64,000 nucleotides of DNA, from positions 62,001 to 126,000 of the forward strand of contig NZ_UETD01000006.1 in NCBI RefSeq assembly GCF_900116855.1, given 5' to 3'. The first letter of the stretch is position 1. Every line of letters starts with the position of its first letter. Shown here piece by piece: positions 1-11,500 of the stretch. The stretch is from Ruminococcus flavefaciens (GTDB lineage: Bacteria > Bacillota > Clostridia > Oscillospirales > Ruminococcaceae). The notes under the pieces were generated by a model, which worked only from the letters and a program-made list of their open reading frames with translations, made no database searches and had not been told where the DNA came from. The position numbers were made by a program, and so were the translations under genes.

Positions 1-3000
1 TACCGGTGTATATGATCGCTGCTCTTTCTTCCATGGCGTTTCTTCCGCACTGCATGGTATAAGCTATCTGTGCGGCAGTGCATTCAGCTTTGCTACCACC
101 GCAAAGTCCGTAAATATATGAAGCAAGCGAAGCTACGGTGTTGTTTTTTATGAGCATATCCGGATCGGAAGTGATATCATATGAATCCCTGAGCTTTTCA
201 AGCAGCGTATTAAACTGGTATCTTCCGAATCCCATTGTCTCAAAATCAGAATCTGTATCTATTTCATTCTTGTCTATATACAGTATATCGGAAACTACGG
301 ACAGAACCTTGTCGTTTATTTCTTCAACAGAATCTCCGCTTCCGTATGCCGAGAGATACTCGTATACAGCATTTGCATAGCATCTGAGCTGCTCTTTTGT
401 CCTTGCAGAAATCACAAATACCTTTTCGGCATTGCTCTCATCAGGAAGAACATCTTTATTATCGGGATATTCCTCTAAAACGATATGTGCGTTCGCACCT
501 CCGGCTCCGAAGCTGCTGACACCCGCTCTGTATGGCAGAACAACTTTTCTACCGCCTTCTTCCTTTGTGATATGCTTCCATTCCGCTGCTTCACGCTGAA
601 GATAAAAAGCCGTATCCTCAAAGGAGATCTTCGGATTTATAGTTTCGGCATTTATTGAAGGGCAGAGAGTTCCGTTCTGCATCTGAAGCAGTATCTTGGT
701 GATAGAAAGTATGCCCGATGCTGATTCAAGATGTCCAACATTGCTCTTGACAGAACCTATGGCACAAAACTGCTTTTTGTCGGTATAGTTTCTAAATGCA
801 TTATCGAGTCCTCTGATCTCTATGGGATCCCCCAGAGCAGTGCCCGTACCGTGAGCTTCGATATAATTGATAGTCTCTGCATCAACTCCTGCATTATCTA
901 TCGCAGTCCTGATCACATCTGCCTGTGCATTCGGATTAGGAACAGTATATCCCGAAGTCTTTCCGCCTGCATTGATAGCCGATCCCTTGATTATACCGTA
1001 GATATGATCGTTGTCAGCTATTGCATCTCTCAGCGGCTTCAGCAGTAATGCACCAACACCCTCTCCGTCAACGAATCCATCAGCTCCTTCGCCGAATGCA
1101 TGGATCTTTCCGCTTCGTGACAGCATATCCATACTACATAGGTTATTGTAGTGCTCAGGGTGTATAATGATATTGACACCGCCTGCAACTGCCATTTTAC
1201 ACTCGCCGAGGCGAAGGCTCTGACAAGCAAGATGAACAGCCGTAAGTCCCGAAGAACAAGCTGTATCCACTGTGATGCTGGGGCCGCAGAAATCATAAAA
1301 ATAGGACACTCTGTTTGTGAGCGACCAATATGACGGCTGTGCGCCAAGCTTTGAATAGTCGCAGCTCATTACGCCTGCAAAAACGCCGACCTTGTTGTGG
1401 ATATCCTTGAAATGCGCGCCCGTATATCCTGCTTTTTCAAAGAGCTTCCATGTACACTCAAGGAACAATCTCTCCTGAGGGTCCATATACTCGGCGTCCT
1501 TTGGTGCTATCCTGAAAAGCTTATTGTCAAAGCAGTCGATATCGTTTATGAATGCTCCCGCTGCGGTATAGCTCTTTTTCTCAGCCTTGTAATTCTCGGA
1601 AATAAAACCTTCCGTATCCCATCTGTCACCGGGAACTGTAGTAACAGAGCATCGTCCGCTCCTGATATTCTCCCAGAGTTCTGAGAGTTCATTTGCATCA
1701 GGATATCTTCCCTCCACACTAATGATCGCGATATCATTGTCAGTATGGAAAGACACAGCTTTTTCTTCCGCTTCATAGAGCGTATCGTCGTTTATTGCAT
1801 CGGAAACATCTTCCCCTGATGTGAAAAAGCTTTCATCGGTATCATCGTCATCAGTTGTTTTATCATTCACAAAGAAAAGACTGAAATCATCTTCCGCTTC
1901 TGTTGTATCAGCTTCAGCGACCGATGCGGGCTTCCCGGAGTATGCTGTACCAAGATGATCAGCAAGCTTTTCTATAGTGTTATACTCAAAAAGAAGTGTT
2001 GACGACAATCCGTCAAATCTTTCACTCAGCCTTTTCTGTATCTCTACTGAAATAAGCGAATCTATACCGTAATTCTCAAAGGTTAGATCATTTTTGATGT
2101 CCTCTTCCTGAACTTTAAGCACCTCAGAAAAGACTTTTCTAAGATACTTTATAAGTTCCTTCTTTGAGTTTTTACTATTCCGGGTGCTTTCCGCCTCGGA
2201 TGCCGAGGATCTGCTGAGGCTGCCGTTTACACCGACGATTATGCCCTGACGTGAATTGCTGCTGTCAGGATGAACAATGACCTCATTATAGCCTGAATCA
2301 CTCATGACCTTTTTCCAGCTTTCAGCTGTCAGAAGAGGTGTATTTCTTATCCTGATATCATCTGTATAGCTCCACCAGCCGTCAGTAAGACCGAATGTCA
2401 TTGTTGCAATGTCATTTTTATTGATAAGCTCGTTTATAATGATTATACCGTTCTTTTTCAGCAGTGACCTTGCATTTGATATAGAATTGGCTATATCTCT
2501 TGTAGCATGTATAACATTAGTGGCAAAAATGATGTCGTACTGCCCTAACTCAAAGCCCTGATCCGCAGGCGATCCATTTATATCCAGAAGCCCGAAATCA
2601 AGGATCGGATACCTGTCATAGAATGTCTTTCTGCCGAACAGCGTAAAATATTTTGAGATATCTGTATAGCAGTATCTGATATCTTCCTTGTCGTCCACAA
2701 ATCGGGATATTTTTTCAAGCACGCTCTTACTGGTGCCGCCTGTTCCCGCACCTATTTCCAGCAGACGTATTGTGTCGCCTCTGCCCTTATTGACTGCAAT
2801 ATAATCATATATCAGCTGTGCAACTATACTGTTGTAATAGTCAACCTCACCCGAACCTGAATATACACTCTGTGATACGGTATTATCCGAAAACATTACC
2901 TCTGTATAGCCCTTCTTACCTGTCAGCACTTCGGGATATGCCTTTACACAACGATCTATAAGATTGCTGTAGGGCATTATCTCGGGGTACTCTTTCTGCA

Positions 3001-3349
3001 GGGCATCCATATCATTGCGGTATTCGCCCTCGGGATAAGGCACATAGCTTCCTGTAATATGAACGTTATCAGCTTCAAGTTCAACGATCCCCTCTTCCGA
3101 CAAAAGGCTGAGAATTGCTTCAAACATACGGGTATACATGGGAAGTATCCCCAGTTTTTCCCTCAGAGCATCAACACCGATGTTTCCTTTTACCGAAAAA
3201 AATCCCATTTTGTGCAATGAATCCGCAGCCAATCTGCATCCGATCTTTTTCAGTTTGTTATAACCGTCCATAAATGCGAAATCATTATCAGGACTTTTTA
3301 CCGATCTGATGGTATCAGCAATGCTGAAATCATATGTATTGCCACTCAT
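1..3349 (-). CDS. trans-AT PKS subunit (PKS-7): cMT-ACP-KS, 3' end cut by window
   Basis: Partial gene, 1116 codons visible, running off the window at position 1. The start ATG overlaps the PKS-6 stop (ATGA). Domains: residues about 1-370 are a SAM-dependent C-methyltransferase with glycine loop LEIGAGTGG near residue 198; an ACP follows with YGIDS, Ser431 being the phosphopantetheine site; then a KS with DTACSSG (Cys698), EAHGTGT (His833) and NVGH, all catalytic residues present. The methyltransferase and ACP complete the KS-DH-KR half-module at the end of PKS-6, so this module should give an alpha-methyl-branched unit. Unlike every other KS in the window, the post-KS linker holds an extra region of about 85 residues (about 1001-1083) that looks like a carrier fold but has GFGRYQ where the phosphopantetheine Ser should be. 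No AT domain is present, so it is served by trans-acting ATs. Confidence 0.95.
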   Translation of the reverse strand, partial: MSGNTYDFSIADTIRSVKSPDNDFAFMDGYNKLKKIGCRLAADSLHKMGFFSVKGNIGVDALREKLGILPMYTRMFEAILSLLSEEGIVELEADNVHITGSYVPYPEGEYRNDMDALQKEYPEIMPYSNLIDRCVKAYPEVLTGKKGYTEVMFSDNTVSQSVYSGSGEVDYYNSIVAQLIYDYIAVNKGRGDTIRLLEIGAGTGGTSKSVLEKISRFVDDKEDIRYCYTDISKYFTLFGRKTFYDRYPILDFGLLDINGSPADQGFELGQYDIIFATNVIHATRDIANSISNARSLLKKNGIIIINELINKNDIATMTFGLTDGWWSYTDDIRIRNTPLLTAESWKKVMSDSGYNEVIVHPDSSNSRQGIIVGVNGSLSRSSASEAESTRNSKNSKKELIKYLRKVFSEVLKVQEEDIKNDLTFENYGIDSLISVEIQKRLSERFDGLSSTLLFEYNTIEKLADHLGTAYSGKPASVAEADTTEAEDDFSLFFVNDKTTDDDDTDESFFTSGEDVSDAINDDTLYEAEEKAVSFHTDNDIAIISVEGRYPDANELSELWENIRSGRCSVTTVPGDRWDTEGFISENYKAEKKSYTAAGAFINDIDCFDNKLFRIAPKDAEYMDPQERLFLECTWKLFEKAGYTGAHFKDIHNKVGVFAGVMSCDYSKLGAQPSYWSLTNRVSYFYDFCGPSITVDTACSSGLTAVHLACQSLRLGECKMAVAGGVNIIIHPEHYNNLCSMDMLSRSGKIHAFGEGADGFVDGEGVGALLLKPLRDAIADNDHIYGIIKGSAINAGGKTSGYTVPNPNAQADVIRTAIDNAGVDAETINYIEAHGTGTALGDPIEIRGLDNAFRNYTDKKQFCAIGSVKSNVGHLESASGILSITKILLQMQNGTLCPSINAETINPKISFEDTAFYLQREAAEWKHITKEEGGRKVVLPYRAGVSSFGAGGANAHIVLEEYPDNKDVLPDESNAEKVFVISARTKEQLRCYANAVYEYLSAYGSGDSVEEINDKVLSVVSDILYIDKNEIDTDSDFETMGFGRYQFNTLLEKLRDSYDITSDPDMLIKNNTVASLASYIYGLCGGSKAECTAAQIAYTMQCGRNAMEERAAIIYTG

Positions 3350-6300
3350 TCTTCCGACCTCCAATTATTATTATCCGTTAATTTCATACTCAGAAGCTTA
3401 TCGTCGGCTTTCATTACGACCAGCTGTCCGCTCTTCGGAAAGGGCCCGTTTTCGATAGCGAATAATCCCTCTTTGTTTGTAAGCGGAACAAGGCCTGCTC
3501 TCCTGAGGTTATCTCTGTATCTGCTATTGGCAACTATACCCGCTTCTCCCCAGAATCCGAAATTAAACACCTTTGAATCCATTCCGATATTATTCTTTAA
3601 AAACATTGAAAAGCTGTCCTCAAACATACACGCCGCACAGTAATTGCTCTGTCCTGATCTCAGGAACAGTGACTGTGCTGAGGAAAAGAACATTATATGT
3701 TCTGTACCCAGTCTTTTCAGTATCCTTGCGGGTACGACCGTCCCGTTTATCTTGGGCCACAACACAGCGTTCATCTCCTCATCTGTCATTGTTCTGAGCA
3801 TCCTGTCCTTCAGAACAATAGCAGAATGTATAAAGCCTGTGATCTGTCCGAACTTTTTTATTCCTTTGAGGATGACATTCTCGATATCCGCTTCATTCCC
3901 GGCATCTGCGCTGTAGTATACAGCATCTCCGCCAACGGCTTTCAATTCATCTACAAAGCCGGATATTTCCTCATTATCCTTCTTCCTGCCAACAAGTATA
4001 AGATGTGCCTTATATTTATCTGCAAGATAACGCGAAAGAGTCCTGCCTATCCCGCCTAAGCCCCCTATGATCATATATGTACCGTTTCTGATAAAGCAGT
4101 TATTGCTTATAATTCCGTCTGTTCTCTTTATCTTCCTCTGAAGCGGAACATGACCGCGCACTGCTATCATTCCTCCGCTTTCATATTCCTTGAAGCATGA
4201 GAGTATGTCGTTCTTTGTGCAGTCAGTTATGTCTATATCAAATGAACAGATATTCCAGTTTATAAACTCGTCCGATGCTGTGGCTGCTATGCCGTGTATA
4301 GGCGAAAAGGTAGGGTCGATCAGCTCATCCTCCGATACGTTGAAGGAATTATTTGTTATTATTCTCCATACTATCTTCTTTGAATCCAGTCCGAGCCCGC
4401 AAAGCTTTTTCATCAATCCGTGCAGAAGCTCTATGCTCCTTCTGCATTGTCCGACAGAGATGTCCTTTATATCCGTTGGAAGATTATTATTTACCAGAAG
4501 CATGAAAATCGAATCAAACGAAGCAATGTCTGCCGCTTTCAGGAGTCTGTCTATATCGATCCTTCCCTTTGTTATAATGTCCTCGATATCGATCACAGTA
4601 TGATCCGAGCACACCCTGTCAGCTATGGATACCGCACTCTTATGCATCTTTCTGAAACACAGAAAGAGCGTATTGCTATACTTATTTATGCTTCTGCCTG
4701 TCTGTACCTTTTCCCACACCGGCATAAAGAACATTTCATCATAGCTTTTATCTTCGCTTTCATCAGAGGTATCATTTTTCCTGATCTCTCTGTACTCTAT
4801 TCCCTCTATGTAGGAGCATACATTTCCGCTTTCATCGGTAATACATATCGACAATGCTCCGTTCTGCTTCATTGCAATGGAATATGCCTTATCCGGGACA
4901 GGAGCATAGAACTCGACTGTTCTGAACCGTGACGGTACAAGCATTCCGTCAGCTGATTTATAGAATACCGATGTTCCCTGCAGAGCAGAATCAAAAACAT
5001 AGGGATTATGCACCATCCCGGTCTTTACTGATTCGATAGCGCATATCTCCATAGTGTTATTATGATCGACGCTTTTCAGACCTTTGTATGCATTTCCGTA
5101 GCGGACTCCGCCGTTTTCAAAAAGCTTCCATATCGATAAAGGAGCCTCTTTCCTTGTCATCTGAGCTTTTACAGCTCTGATATCCATTTTTTTGCTGCGA
5201 AACTGATTTGTTCCCGGAGCTATATCACCTATAGTAAACACCATGTCTTCATCATCTGTGATCCTAACTTTTATCCTGTTTTCGTCCCTTGAGAATACGA
5301 TCCTGATCTCGGTTCCGTCCTCAGCACATATAATCGGCTTCAGGAGCATGAGATCCTTGATGCAGCAATTGCAGGTAACACCTATTTTTCTGACAGAAGA
5401 AAGTATCAGCTCTGTCTGGAATGCAGCAGATACTATATACTGCCCGAATACAACGTGATCTCTGACTACTGTCAATCCGGGTGAAAGGCTTACTCTGCAT
5501 TCCGTACTGTCAGCTTTTCTGATTATCTCATACTTTAATCCATCGTCAGCTTTGATCCCGTGAGAGCTCTTAATACTCTGCTTTTTTTCATCATAGCCGT
5601 AAAGATAAGTCCTTCTGCTGAATGGATATGCGGGCATCGATATCTTTCTGCCGGTGCCCTCAAATATTCCCGCAAAGTCAATGGTCTCACCGTCCGCATA
5701 GGCTGCAGCAAGTTTTTCCGCTCCCTCTGTGTAGGTCCGAACTGCTCTCACGTCAGCAAGCATCTCTGTGATCTTGTTAAGATCAGCAGTGTGTGCTTTA
5801 TTATCAGCTGACAGATATACTCCCTCAGCATAGTTGCCTACGGCAAGAGCTTTAAGTTTTTCTATGAGCTCATCCCTGTTTCTTACAGTAAACGCACAGC
5901 GTTCTGTAAAATGTGTTCTTCCGCAGAGAAGTGTATAGCTTATATCTTGTATGGAAGAATCATTTCCTTCATCAGATATCCATGAGTAAAGCTCCTCATA
6001 TTTTTTGCGAAGTGAAGCCTGATTCTTTGCAGACAAGACAATAATATATACAGGCAGCTTATTTACCGCAGCAGATACAGCAGGAGCGTCCTTCAATACA
6101 ATATGTGCATTGGTACCACTGAATCCGAATGAACTCACAGCAGCATATCTTGGAGCATCAGCCCCTCCCTGCCAGTCCATAAGCTTATCGGCTACATAGA
6201 ACGGACTGTCATTGAAGTTTATATGTTCATTTGGAGTATCATAGTTTATTGAAGGCGGTATCATACCATGCTTCATACTCTGCAGGACTTTTATCACACT

Positions 6301-8514
6301 TGCTATTCCCGCCGACATGACCGTATGACCTATGTTGGTCTTGCAGGAGCCGATAGCACAGAAATTCTTTTTGTCGGTGAACCTTGAAAAGCTGTTGGTA
6401 AGTGCCTCGACTTCGATCGGATCGCCAAGCTTTGTGCCTGTTCCATGGGCTTCGATATAACTGATTTTCTCGGGATCAATTCCGAACTTATTATACACGT
6501 CTGCTTCCAGCTCTGTCTGTGATAATGTGCTCGGAGCTGTTATACCATTGGTCTTGCCATCCTGATTGATACCGTTTCCTGCTATAACGCCATAGATATG
6601 ATCATTGTCTCTTATAGCATCGCTGAGTCTCTTCAGTACCAGAACAGAAACGCCTTCTCCCGGTACAAATCCGTTTGCCGAATTGTCAAAGGTCTTGCAT
6701 CTTCCGTCAGGTGAAAGCATTCCTGATCTTTCGGTCTGCATATAGAAGTGCGGTGTCATTGATATGAATGCGCCGCCAGCAAGTCCAATTTCAGACTCGC
6801 CGTTCCTGAGGCTCCTGCACGCCAGATCCACAGCAACAAGCGATGATGAGCAGGCTGTATCTATGGATATGCACGGACCTTTCAGATTGAGAAAATATGA
6901 TATCCTTGCAGCTGATACTGAGCTGGAATTGCCAATAAATGACTGTGCATTTATCTCTCCGCCGCGCTCTTTGATATAGCTCTGATAATCTCCCTGACCT
7001 ACACCGACAAATACGCCGCATTTCCTGCCTGACATATACTCTGCTGAACAGCCTGCATCCTCCAGAGCCGACCACATCTGCTCGAGAAGTATCCTCTGCT
7101 GAGGGTCAGCCATTTCTGCTTCCATGCCCGACATATTGAAAAACAACGGATCAAAATCTCCGACATTTTCAAGAAATCCACCGTAATGGCATCTGAGCTC
7201 ACCGCAGTCCTCGGGAGATAACCCCCAGCGATCGTAAGGAAGATCACCTATGCAGTTCACGCCGTTTTTCAAATTGTCCCAGTATTCATCCGCATTTTCA
7301 GCTCCGGGAAGCCTGCAGCTCATTCCAATTACCGCTATTTCTTCGTTCAAAGCTCTGTTATTGCTTTCTGCGGCAGACATTCTGATCAAAGAAACACTTC
7401 TCTTTTCATGAGCCGCGATCCTTGCATTAACTACGACCTTGCCGATATTTGCACGGTTTTCCAAAGCATAGAAGGCTTCCTTGATATTTGTCAGATCGTA
7501 TACCTTGCCAACGGTAGGTACGATCTCACGCTTTTCAAGAAAATCATACATATCCTCCAGATATTCGTTAATAAGCTCGGGAGCTATCTTATAGAGCTTT
7601 CTTACATCAATGCTGAAGAAGGTCTGATTGTCATTAAGTCTGGAGATATCAAAGGATTTCAGCGATTTCAGTGCTGTCATGGCTATCTCCATATATCTTC
7701 CGCCGGGGGCAAGGATATCCATATTACGGGATATAGCCTGACCCGAAAGAGTGTTGATGATGATATCAACACCTCTTCCGTTGGTAAGCTTCAAAACTTC
7801 TTCCTTAAAATCGGATACGAGGTAGTTTATGCAATTCTCTATGCCTATCCCCTTCAGATAGTTTATCTTTTCCTCTGAGCCCACTGTAGCGATTATATTC
7901 AATCCGCACTTTTTTGCATACTGAACAGCTATCAGTCCCACACCGCCTGTTGCGGTATGTATCAGTATAGTTTCGTTTTTTCTCGGCAATGCTTTCCTGA
8001 ACACATGATGTACTGTGATAAATGCAACAGGGAAGGAGCAAGCTTCTTCATATGTAACGCTATCAGGCTTTTTTACAACAAATCTTTCGTCTGATACAAC
8101 TATCTGACTATGTCCGCCAAGATCATGAGACATTACTGCTATTACAGAATCTCCCTTTTTGAAACGGCTAACATTTCTGCCTGTTTCAATTATCTTTCCC
8201 GATACCTCAAAACCCGGAGTAAAGGGATAATCCGGCATTGTGGGATATAAACCTTTTACACACAGAAGATCTCCGAAATTAAGTGAAAAGGCATAGACCT
8301 CTATCTTTACTTCGTTATCCCCTGTTTTCATGTCAGGCAGAACAGCAAGTCTGATCTCACTTACTTCACCCGGTGAATCAAGCAAGACCTTGTATTTTTT
8401 TCCCGGATCAACAGACAGCCTTGAGGTATTCCGCAATATCCCCTTCAGCCTCTGCTTTCCGATCCTTACTGTGTTGCCTTTCTCACCATCAGCATTCATT
8501 TTTCCATAATTCAT
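3346..8514 (-). CDS. trans-AT PKS subunit (PKS-6): ER-KS-DH-KR
   Basis: 1722 aa. I chose ATG at 8514 because GGAGGG lies 6 nt upstream; the open frame reaches 8577, but that would overlap PKS-5. Residues about 30-370 are an MDR-type enoylreductase (AFSLNFGDLLC near the start, cofactor loop ATGGVG). A KS follows with DTACSSS (Cys555), EAHGTGT and NIGH, so it is elongating. The DH has RDHVVFGQYIVS, with His1020 present but Ser in place of the usual Pro of HxxxGxxxxP, and DSALQ as second motif. The KR has GGLGGIG near 1489 and Tyr1625 in SNYCAAC; the LKD motif suggests a B-type (D-hydroxy) product. The protein ends after the KR without an ACP, which is supplied by PKS-7. The leading ER should act on the last ACP of PKS-5. 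It is closely similar to the C-terminal ER of PKS-1. Confidence 0.95.
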   Translation of the reverse strand: MNYGKMNADGEKGNTVRIGKQRLKGILRNTSRLSVDPGKKYKVLLDSPGEVSEIRLAVLPDMKTGDNEVKIEVYAFSLNFGDLLCVKGLYPTMPDYPFTPGFEVSGKIIETGRNVSRFKKGDSVIAVMSHDLGGHSQIVVSDERFVVKKPDSVTYEEACSFPVAFITVHHVFRKALPRKNETILIHTATGGVGLIAVQYAKKCGLNIIATVGSEEKINYLKGIGIENCINYLVSDFKEEVLKLTNGRGVDIIINTLSGQAISRNMDILAPGGRYMEIAMTALKSLKSFDISRLNDNQTFFSIDVRKLYKIAPELINEYLEDMYDFLEKREIVPTVGKVYDLTNIKEAFYALENRANIGKVVVNARIAAHEKRSVSLIRMSAAESNNRALNEEIAVIGMSCRLPGAENADEYWDNLKNGVNCIGDLPYDRWGLSPEDCGELRCHYGGFLENVGDFDPLFFNMSGMEAEMADPQQRILLEQMWSALEDAGCSAEYMSGRKCGVFVGVGQGDYQSYIKERGGEINAQSFIGNSSSVSAARISYFLNLKGPCISIDTACSSSLVAVDLACRSLRNGESEIGLAGGAFISMTPHFYMQTERSGMLSPDGRCKTFDNSANGFVPGEGVSVLVLKRLSDAIRDNDHIYGVIAGNGINQDGKTNGITAPSTLSQTELEADVYNKFGIDPEKISYIEAHGTGTKLGDPIEVEALTNSFSRFTDKKNFCAIGSCKTNIGHTVMSAGIASVIKVLQSMKHGMIPPSINYDTPNEHINFNDSPFYVADKLMDWQGGADAPRYAAVSSFGFSGTNAHIVLKDAPAVSAAVNKLPVYIIVLSAKNQASLRKKYEELYSWISDEGNDSSIQDISYTLLCGRTHFTERCAFTVRNRDELIEKLKALAVGNYAEGVYLSADNKAHTADLNKITEMLADVRAVRTYTEGAEKLAAAYADGETIDFAGIFEGTGRKISMPAYPFSRRTYLYGYDEKKQSIKSSHGIKADDGLKYEIIRKADSTECRVSLSPGLTVVRDHVVFGQYIVSAAFQTELILSSVRKIGVTCNCCIKDLMLLKPIICAEDGTEIRIVFSRDENRIKVRITDDEDMVFTIGDIAPGTNQFRSKKMDIRAVKAQMTRKEAPLSIWKLFENGGVRYGNAYKGLKSVDHNNTMEICAIESVKTGMVHNPYVFDSALQGTSVFYKSADGMLVPSRFRTVEFYAPVPDKAYSIAMKQNGALSICITDESGNVCSYIEGIEYREIRKNDTSDESEDKSYDEMFFMPVWEKVQTGRSINKYSNTLFLCFRKMHKSAVSIADRVCSDHTVIDIEDIITKGRIDIDRLLKAADIASFDSIFMLLVNNNLPTDIKDISVGQCRRSIELLHGLMKKLCGLGLDSKKIVWRIITNNSFNVSEDELIDPTFSPIHGIAATASDEFINWNICSFDIDITDCTKNDILSCFKEYESGGMIAVRGHVPLQRKIKRTDGIISNNCFIRNGTYMIIGGLGGIGRTLSRYLADKYKAHLILVGRKKDNEEISGFVDELKAVGGDAVYYSADAGNEADIENVILKGIKKFGQITGFIHSAIVLKDRMLRTMTDEEMNAVLWPKINGTVVPARILKRLGTEHIMFFSSAQSLFLRSGQSNYCAACMFEDSFSMFLKNNIGMDSKVFNFGFWGEAGIVANSRYRDNLRRAGLVPLTNKEGLFAIENGPFPKSGQLVVMKADDKLLSMKLTDNNNWRSEE

Positions 8515-8539
8515 CTTAAACCCTCCGTGGATACAAACT

Positions 8540-11500
8540 TCAGATATTATTTCCGAGTTTATCACTGAATTCGGCAATAATGTATTTAGTCAAGGCATCC
8601 ACATTTCCATAATCAAATACAATAGTTGTACGCATTGCAAGTCCCAGCTTTTCATTGATGCTCTTTACAAATTCAAGACCTGTTATTGAATCTATACCAT
8701 ATTCCGAGAACTGCTTGTTCTTTTCGATGCTGCTTGCATCAACGCCAAGTATATCGACGATCGTATCTATTATAATGCCGTATACTCTGTCGTATAAAGC
8801 ATTATCATTTGTCCTTGCAGCGCTCTCTGATCTTGTTTCGACAGCCTCGTTTCTGATATCGTTATCGGTCACAACTTCCTGTGCTTCTTCAGCTTTATCA
8901 CTCAAAGGCTCAGTTATCCCTTCTTCGGTATCAGCATGATATCCAAAGTAGCTCAGTATACTGTCCGAACACTTCATTACAGCGACCTGCTCCGAATCAG
9001 AACCTATCACCATAGATATTGCCTTCATCCCTTCGGGGATATTAATTGAATAGAAACCCTTTCTTTCAAGACTCTTTCTGTATCGGTCATTGGCAACTCT
9101 GCCTACTGTGCCCCAATAGCCCCAGTTGATGACCCAAGACGGGTATTCCGGTGATGAGTAATACCTTGCTATCCGATCTTCAAAAACACTTGCAGCTGCA
9201 TAATTGGACTGCCCGGGAGAAGGAGCAAGAGACTGTGCGGATGAGAAATACAGAACAAAATCAAGTCTGTCATCCTTGAACACCTCATGCATTACCACAG
9301 GGCCGTATGTTTTGGGCTTTAATACACTCTTCAGCACATCCTCGCTCATATTCGCAACAGATACATCATTCAGATACAGAGCAGAATGGATCAAGCCGTC
9401 TATCTTACCGTATTTCGCTATAATGTGTTCGCGCACCGCCTGCATATCCCGCATATCAGCAACATCTGCTCTTATATACTCACAGCGGCCTCCAAATGAA
9501 TTGATCGTGTTTATCTTCTCTGTTACAGTTTCATCCTGTTCTCTTCTGCCGGTAACTATAATATCAGCATTATACTTTTCGGAAAGAAGCTTCGACAGTT
9601 CAAAGCCGATACCACCTGTTCCTCCAATTATAAGATAAGTTCCCTTTCGGAACGCAGGTCTTCTGTTGAGTTCGTCATTCCTGCAATTTCTGAGTCTGCT
9701 GCGGAAAACACTGCCGTCCCTTATCAGAATAATTCCGGGGGCACTCTGCACCTCAGCTGACAGGATAAGGTCGATCTCTCCGTTTTTATTCTCAGCCGCC
9801 TGTTCAGTGTCAACATCTATAACCGCTCCGTATACCTCCGGATACTCCGAAACAGCCGCTCTGAAGAAGCCTATCATCGAGGAATCTGACGGGAATGTGC
9901 TCCTGTCATTATTTCCGGTATGATATACCCTGTCAGTGATGAGCTTTATATCTACAGCTGAAGAAGCGTCAAGAGTCTTGAACAGACGGAACAGTGACAT
10001 CAGACCTGTCTGCTGTATGCTTTCAAGCTCAGCTGTCCCGATCTCATTATTATTGCCGCTGCTTCCGAGGAAGAGTATCCTGTCGGAGATGCTCAGCCTG
10101 CTGATCAGATCAGATACAGCATCAGGATCATTGACATCAATACAATAGCGGTCACCTTCAGCATAGTTTTCATGACCAAGCTCTATAGCAGTCCATGTTT
10201 CACTGCTGTACTTTATTATCGCATTCTTTAATTTCTCAGTATATTTTGTATAGAATATAACACTGTCAGAATAACTGTTTACAGAAGACGAAACGATATC
10301 CGATGTATCTGCTTTCTTCCATTCATTCACATAGCAGATATCATGTATTTCACTATCGGATATATTCTCATCAGATCTGTCAGGCAAAGAAATGTCCTTC
10401 CCTGCTGACTTCACCACTGCTATCTCAAGGTCTCTTATAAGTACAGATACCTCGTTATTGCTGTTTATTACAGCGATATCGAAATGTGTTTCATCCTTCT
10501 GGAATGTGTATACATAGGACCTTTTGCTGACCTTATTGCAAAGGATATACTCCTGTATCTTGTAAGGCACAGCTGTATTACTGCTTTTTTTGTCGCTGTT
10601 GAGATATATTGCTGATATAGTCTGGAATGCAGCGTCAATGATAGTCGGATCGAAACCATGTACAGTATCCTTCGATTCTATCACGCCGACCGCTTCTCCG
10701 TTTCCGACGCATAGTTCCCTGATCAGACGGAAGCTTTCTCCGTAAACTATACCGCCCTCTGAAAAGTATTCATACAGCTGCTCAACGTCAACGCTTATAT
10801 AACAGCCTTCTCTGAGTTCGTTTATATCATTTATTGCATAACCAAGATTTTCACTGATTCTCTTTGCCTTACAGTCAGCATATATACTGCTGCGGTCATT
10901 CCTGTCAAAGCATTCAGCTATGACATACTCTCCGTCATTCGTTATCCTGACGATAAGGTCCTTTGCATGGTCTACTGCGATCTTTTCTCTCCATGTCAGG
11001 TTCTCGATGCGGAATTTCGTATCACCGAAAAGCTTATGCAATGCAGACCATATGATGTGAACCGAAAATGCTCCGGGAAGGATATGCTGCCCCAGCACCA
11101 TATGATGCTTTATATATGCATCATCCGAACTCAACGTCTTCTTCATCTCAATTCCCGAGTTCATATTATCGGAGATATTGAATCCGTCGATCCAGTCTAT
11201 TCCTTTGCTTTCCGCTGTCAAAGCGCTGCCTGTCGTCTTTATCCAGCATCTGTGCTTTTCAAAGGGATATAATGGGAGATCGATCTTTCTGAAGCTGCGT
11301 CCGTAGTACTCTCTCCAGTCAAGATCATCAAAACAGCACCATCTGACTGCGTTTCTGATTGCCCGACTGCTGATTTCATCAATCTTGTCAGAATACTTGC
11401 TCTTGACTTCATCAAAGTCATAGAATGAAGAAACGAGAATTTTTTCATCGTTGATACCATCAGTATACTTTCTCATGAGTTCCGTCAGCTCGTCCTTATC

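Noticed and set aside
1459-1482. Repeated 22-24 bp identical stretch (also near 12703) as a mobile or recombination repeat
   Set aside because: Both copies encode the same conserved KS motif (QERLFLE), so shared ancestry of KS domains explains them.
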